From NCBI RefSeq assembly GCF_025370775.1, contig NZ_JAMXEX010000002.1:683650-747649 (forward strand): a stretch of DNA of 64,000 nucleotides. Direction: 5' to 3'. Below are positions 61,681-64,000 of this stretch, one piece after another. The DNA comes from Ancylothrix sp. D3o. Its GTDB lineage: Bacteria; Cyanobacteriota; Cyanobacteriia; Cyanobacteriales; Oscillatoriaceae. The notes beneath the pieces are model-generated. The model saw only the letters and a program-made list of their open reading frames with translations. It made no database searches and had not been told where the DNA came from. Position 1 is the stretch's first letter, and the number at the start of each line of letters is the position of its first letter. Made by a program: the position numbers and the translations under genes.

Positions 61681-62292
61681 ATGGAACAGTGGATTACAGA
61701 AACGATGACAACCCTGGGCTATTTTGGTATTGGGTTATTGATGTTTTTAGAGAACTTATTTCCGCCCATTCCTTCCGAGTTAATTATGCCGTTGGCCGGG
61801 TTTACAATATTCCAGAAACAAATGGAATTTTTGCCGGCAATATTGGCCGGTGTTGTGGGGACTGTTTTGGGTGCATTACCTTGGTATTATGCGGGCAAAC
61901 TGTTAGGAGAACACCGCTTAGAACAATTAGCAGATAAATATGGAAAATGGATTTCTGTTTCAGCAAAAGACATCCAAAAAGCAAATAATTGGTTTAACCG
62001 GCATGGCAAAAAAGCGGTATTTTTTGGCCGGTTAGTCCCCGGAGTTCGCACTCTCATTTCCATTCCTGCCGGTATCAATGGCATGGCACTTTTTCCCTTT
62101 TTGTTATATTCCACCATCGGGACAATCATCTGGGTAAGTTTATTAACAATAGCTGGGTATTATTTGGCAAGCTTAAACAAAGATTATCATCTTGTAGATG
62201 AATATTTAGGGCCGGTTTCCAAAATTGTTGCCGCAATTTTAGTGATCGGGTTTATTTTGTGGGTATTAAGAAAAAGATTGCGAGATGAGTAA
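61681..62292 (+). CDS. DedA family membrane protein
   Basis: 203 residues, four to five membrane segments. Family features: GIGLLMFLENLFPPIPSELI, PLAGF, GALPWYYAGKLLG, and the FFGRLVPGVRTLISIPAGIN stretch with the conserved Gly-Arg-Pro-Arg pattern. DedA proteins are undecaprenyl-phosphate or lipid flippases in several bacteria; this member's substrate is unknown. ATATG start follows AATAAAACGA with no strong ribosome-binding site. Confidence 0.93.
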   Translation: MEQWITETMTTLGYFGIGLLMFLENLFPPIPSELIMPLAGFTIFQKQMEFLPAILAGVVGTVLGALPWYYAGKLLGEHRLEQLADKYGKWISVSAKDIQKANNWFNRHGKKAVFFGRLVPGVRTLISIPAGINGMALFPFLLYSTIGTIIWVSLLTIAGYYLASLNKDYHLVDEYLGPVSKIVAAILVIGFILWVLRKRLRDE

Positions 62293-62326
62293 TTTCGCTA
62301 AAACCGGCAGACAATCATTCTGACTT

Positions 62327-63103
62327 ATGCTTCACCCAAAAATTATGGATACTGAAACTTTTCTAACTTTTAACAACCAACCAATCAGCCTACGTCAAGC
62401 AATTGGTTATCTCCAAACTGCCGGCGAACTATCGCGCATTATCCAAACAATTCTCCGCCAACATATCATCGAACAACAGCTTACGCTTCGTCCCAGCCTC
62501 GAAATTGATCCTTTACAACTAGAACAAGCTATCATCAATTTTCGACTACAAAATCAGCTTGGTTTCCCAGAAACTTTTGAAGAATGGCTAACAACCCAAA
62601 ACCTCAGTTACAAGCAATTTCGCCAACAATTTATCACGACGCTTAAACTCAGCCAACTTAAAGGCGAACTTACCAATAATCAAATCGAAAAATATTTCAA
62701 CGAAAACCAATATCTACTCAATCAAGTTATTCTGTCTCGCATTGTTGTCACAGACATTAATCTTGCTGAAGAATTGATGCGTCAATTGCTTGATGATCGC
62801 CGGCCTTTTGAACAACTTGCAAAGCTACACTCGATCACTCCTGACCGGCTTTTAAATGGCATGATGGGATTAGTGAAAGTAGGTCAACTTCCTGATGCTA
62901 TTCAAGAACTGTTGATTGATGCAAAACCAGGGGATATTTTGGGGCCGGTGGAAGTCGAAAACCGGCACACCATTCTGCGCGTTGAACAATGGCAACCGGC
63001 TATCCTCGAAGCCAAGTTAAAACAAGAAATTCAAGACCAACTTTTTGAAGATTGGATAAAACAACAACTTCAAAACAAAGACATTAAATTACACATTGAT
63101 TAA
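62327..63103 (+). CDS. Parvulin-type peptidyl-prolyl isomerase
   Basis: 258 residues. The N-terminal SurA-like helical part (about 20-125: EEWLTTQNLSYKQFRQQFIT, KLSQLKGELTNNQIEKYFN) is followed by a PpiC-type domain (about 130-225: VILSRIVVTDINLAEELMRQ, FEQLAKLHSITPDRLLNGMM, GPVEVENRHTILRVEQWQ). There is no signal peptide, so it is probably cytoplasmic. In cyanobacteria similar isomerases often sit beside type I secretion genes, but none is visible here. A second in-frame ATG at residue 7 is possible. Starts 35 bases after the DedA stop. Confidence 0.88.
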   Translation: MLHPKIMDTETFLTFNNQPISLRQAIGYLQTAGELSRIIQTILRQHIIEQQLTLRPSLEIDPLQLEQAIINFRLQNQLGFPETFEEWLTTQNLSYKQFRQQFITTLKLSQLKGELTNNQIEKYFNENQYLLNQVILSRIVVTDINLAEELMRQLLDDRRPFEQLAKLHSITPDRLLNGMMGLVKVGQLPDAIQELLIDAKPGDILGPVEVENRHTILRVEQWQPAILEAKLKQEIQDQLFEDWIKQQLQNKDIKLHID

Positions 63104-63134
63104 TCTCGTTTTTTGCCAAGCGACGGGTTAATGC

Positions 63135-63190
63135 GACGGGTTAAAACCCGTCTCTACACGAATAAAACCCCTACGGGGTTGGTTTTTTGT
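63135..63190. repeat. Modular hairpin repeat / likely terminator
   Basis: GACGGGTT (63135-63142) with AACCCGTC (63145-63152), then CTACACGAA, then AACCCC (63166-63171), loop TAC, GGGGTT (63175-63180) and T6. A degenerate copy of the first arm lies at 63121. Same module as at 39924. It lies between convergent genes and could terminate both. Confidence 0.75.
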
Positions 63191-63199
63191 AGGCGCTAT

Positions 63200-63931
63200 T
63201 CAACCGGCGACTTTATCTTGCCGGCGCAAAATCCGAAATACCTGCTGATCAGTCACTTCTAAATAATAAGACTCTGCCAAACCACGACGCAAAAGAGCAT
63301 TATTAATAGCTTTTGCTGAATCTCTTATTACTTCAGGACGTTTTGCTTGCGTAATTTGGCCGGTGCGAATTCGATAATAATAAAGCGGTTTTTGCAGATG
63401 TTTAATTTCGGCAATTTCCGAAACTTTCAAACAAAAATCATAATCTTCTGCTGTTTCAAAATCTGGCGAAATTCCCCCAACTGCTTCAAATACCGGCCGG
63501 CGAAATAATCGAAAATGAAAAACCATCAAATCTACTAACAATTTGTCACGACTATAAGGAATTTTACAGCGCTCATCTAAACCGCGATTATTGCCTTGAG
63601 AATCAATTAGAAACCGGTCAGTATAAACCAAACCATAATTCGGATTTTTATCTAAAAAATCCACCGTTTCTTCTAAAGCTGCCGGTGCAAGCAAATCATC
63701 AGAATCAACTGAACCAAGATAGTAACCCCGACACAAGGCATAGCCTGCACGCAAAGCCGAATTAAACCCCTGATGAGCAGCCGAATAAAAACGAATACGC
63801 GCATCTTTTGCTGCCCAACTTTGGGCAATCATAACTGACGCATCCGTTGAGCCATCATCCCAAATAATTAACTCCCAATCTTCATAAGTTTGAGCCACAA
63901 CAGAAGCAATAGCTTTATCTAAATAGGGCTT
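63200..63931 (-). pseudogene. Family 2 glycosyltransferase, N-terminus disrupted
   Basis: The GT-A core is present: DDGSTD, DSDDLLAPAALEETVDFL and RPVFEAVGGISPDFETAEDYDF. The annotated start is a GTG at 63898. The frame continues upstream in typical glycosyltransferase sequence (KPYLDKAIASVVAQTYEDW) to about 63931 and then meets a stop at 63938-63940. The conserved N-terminus that should precede it (the VSVIIPTYN strand) is missing. The following bases TTGCTGAATCAGTGAG look like a foreign junction. Either the gene is interrupted or the intact start lies beyond a mobile element outside the window. The sugar and acceptor are unknown. Confidence 0.75.
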
Positions 63932-64000
63932 GCTGAATCAGTGAGAAAAGTAAACAGTGTAGGGATTTTCCGACCAAAAAAGTAGTAAGGGTGCAAGAAA
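63926..64000. mobile_element. Possible end of an insertion sequence
   Basis: The sequence from GGGCTTGCTGAATCAGTGAG onward replaces the expected glycosyltransferase N-terminus. A GGGCTTGCTGAA terminus recalls the ends of some cyanobacterial insertion sequences, from memory. Only about 70 bases are in the window, so this cannot be confirmed. Confidence 0.35.

Overview
The window comes from a cyanobacterium, most likely a filamentous Oscillatoriales-type organism. The evidence is an NdhD subunit of the photosynthetic NDH-1 complex, a PucC/BCD-family chlorophyll transporter homologue, a carotenoid oxygenase, cyanobacteria-restricted small families (DUF2605/DUF2973-like), two RTX/PPC secreted proteins, DUF4058 and Uma2 proteins, a fused RibBA, and several extragenic repeat families typical of cyanobacteria. 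Composition is AT-rich but studded with CCGG-containing words (ACCGGC/GCCGGT). I did not find the usual cyanobacterial HIP1 octamer GCGATCGC. Several boundaries below are moved from the longest open frame to an internal start, and the reason is given each time.

Layout. 0-8 kb is a signalling block: a 5'-truncated GAF-PAS-PAS kinase, a receiver-kinase hybrid, a sugar ABC permease, a methyl-accepting protein, an SUI1-like factor and a LOV-type blue-light kinase. 8.3-16 kb is accessory: a 1791-residue RTX/cadherin-like/FG-GAP protein, then a duplicated pair of small RHH-like genes beside an unknown SAP-like gene, with a decayed second copy of the latter's start. 16-24 kb is core metabolism (ndhD, thrB, thrS) with DUF4058 and two small cyanobacterial families. 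24-30 kb is glycoside metabolism: a GH65 phosphorylase fused to beta-phosphoglucomutase, and an amylo-alpha-1,6-glucosidase family enzyme. 30-42 kb holds an ICMT-like methyltransferase, an aldo/keto reductase, a mammalian-sAC-like adenylyl cyclase, an oversized carotenoid oxygenase, the PucC homologue, an inositol-phosphatase family enzyme, a ChaN-like protein and a TolB-like propeller. 43-48 kb has a DNA-modification flavour: an M15-like protein, a phosphorothioation-associated methyltransferase with an internally duplicated domain, a Uma2 protein, argC and a truncated DNA methyltransferase relic. 48-64 kb holds ribBA, membrane and secreted proteins of unknown role, a GST, a lipoprotein, an FtsL/FtsI-like pair, a DUF255 thioredoxin protein, a second RTX protein, ahcY behind a strongly structured leader, DedA, a parvulin-type isomerase and a glycosyltransferase that is broken at its N-terminus at the window edge.

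No tRNA, rRNA, CRISPR array or complete mobile element was recognised. The best candidates for something undescribed are the RHH/SAP-like locus with its duplicated promoter-hairpin leader (14.3-16.1 kb), the methyltransferase with flanking duplicated domains (43.7-46 kb), the hairpin-rich ahcY leader (60.14-60.31 kb) and the modular hairpin repeats in which several genes' start or stop codons are embedded.
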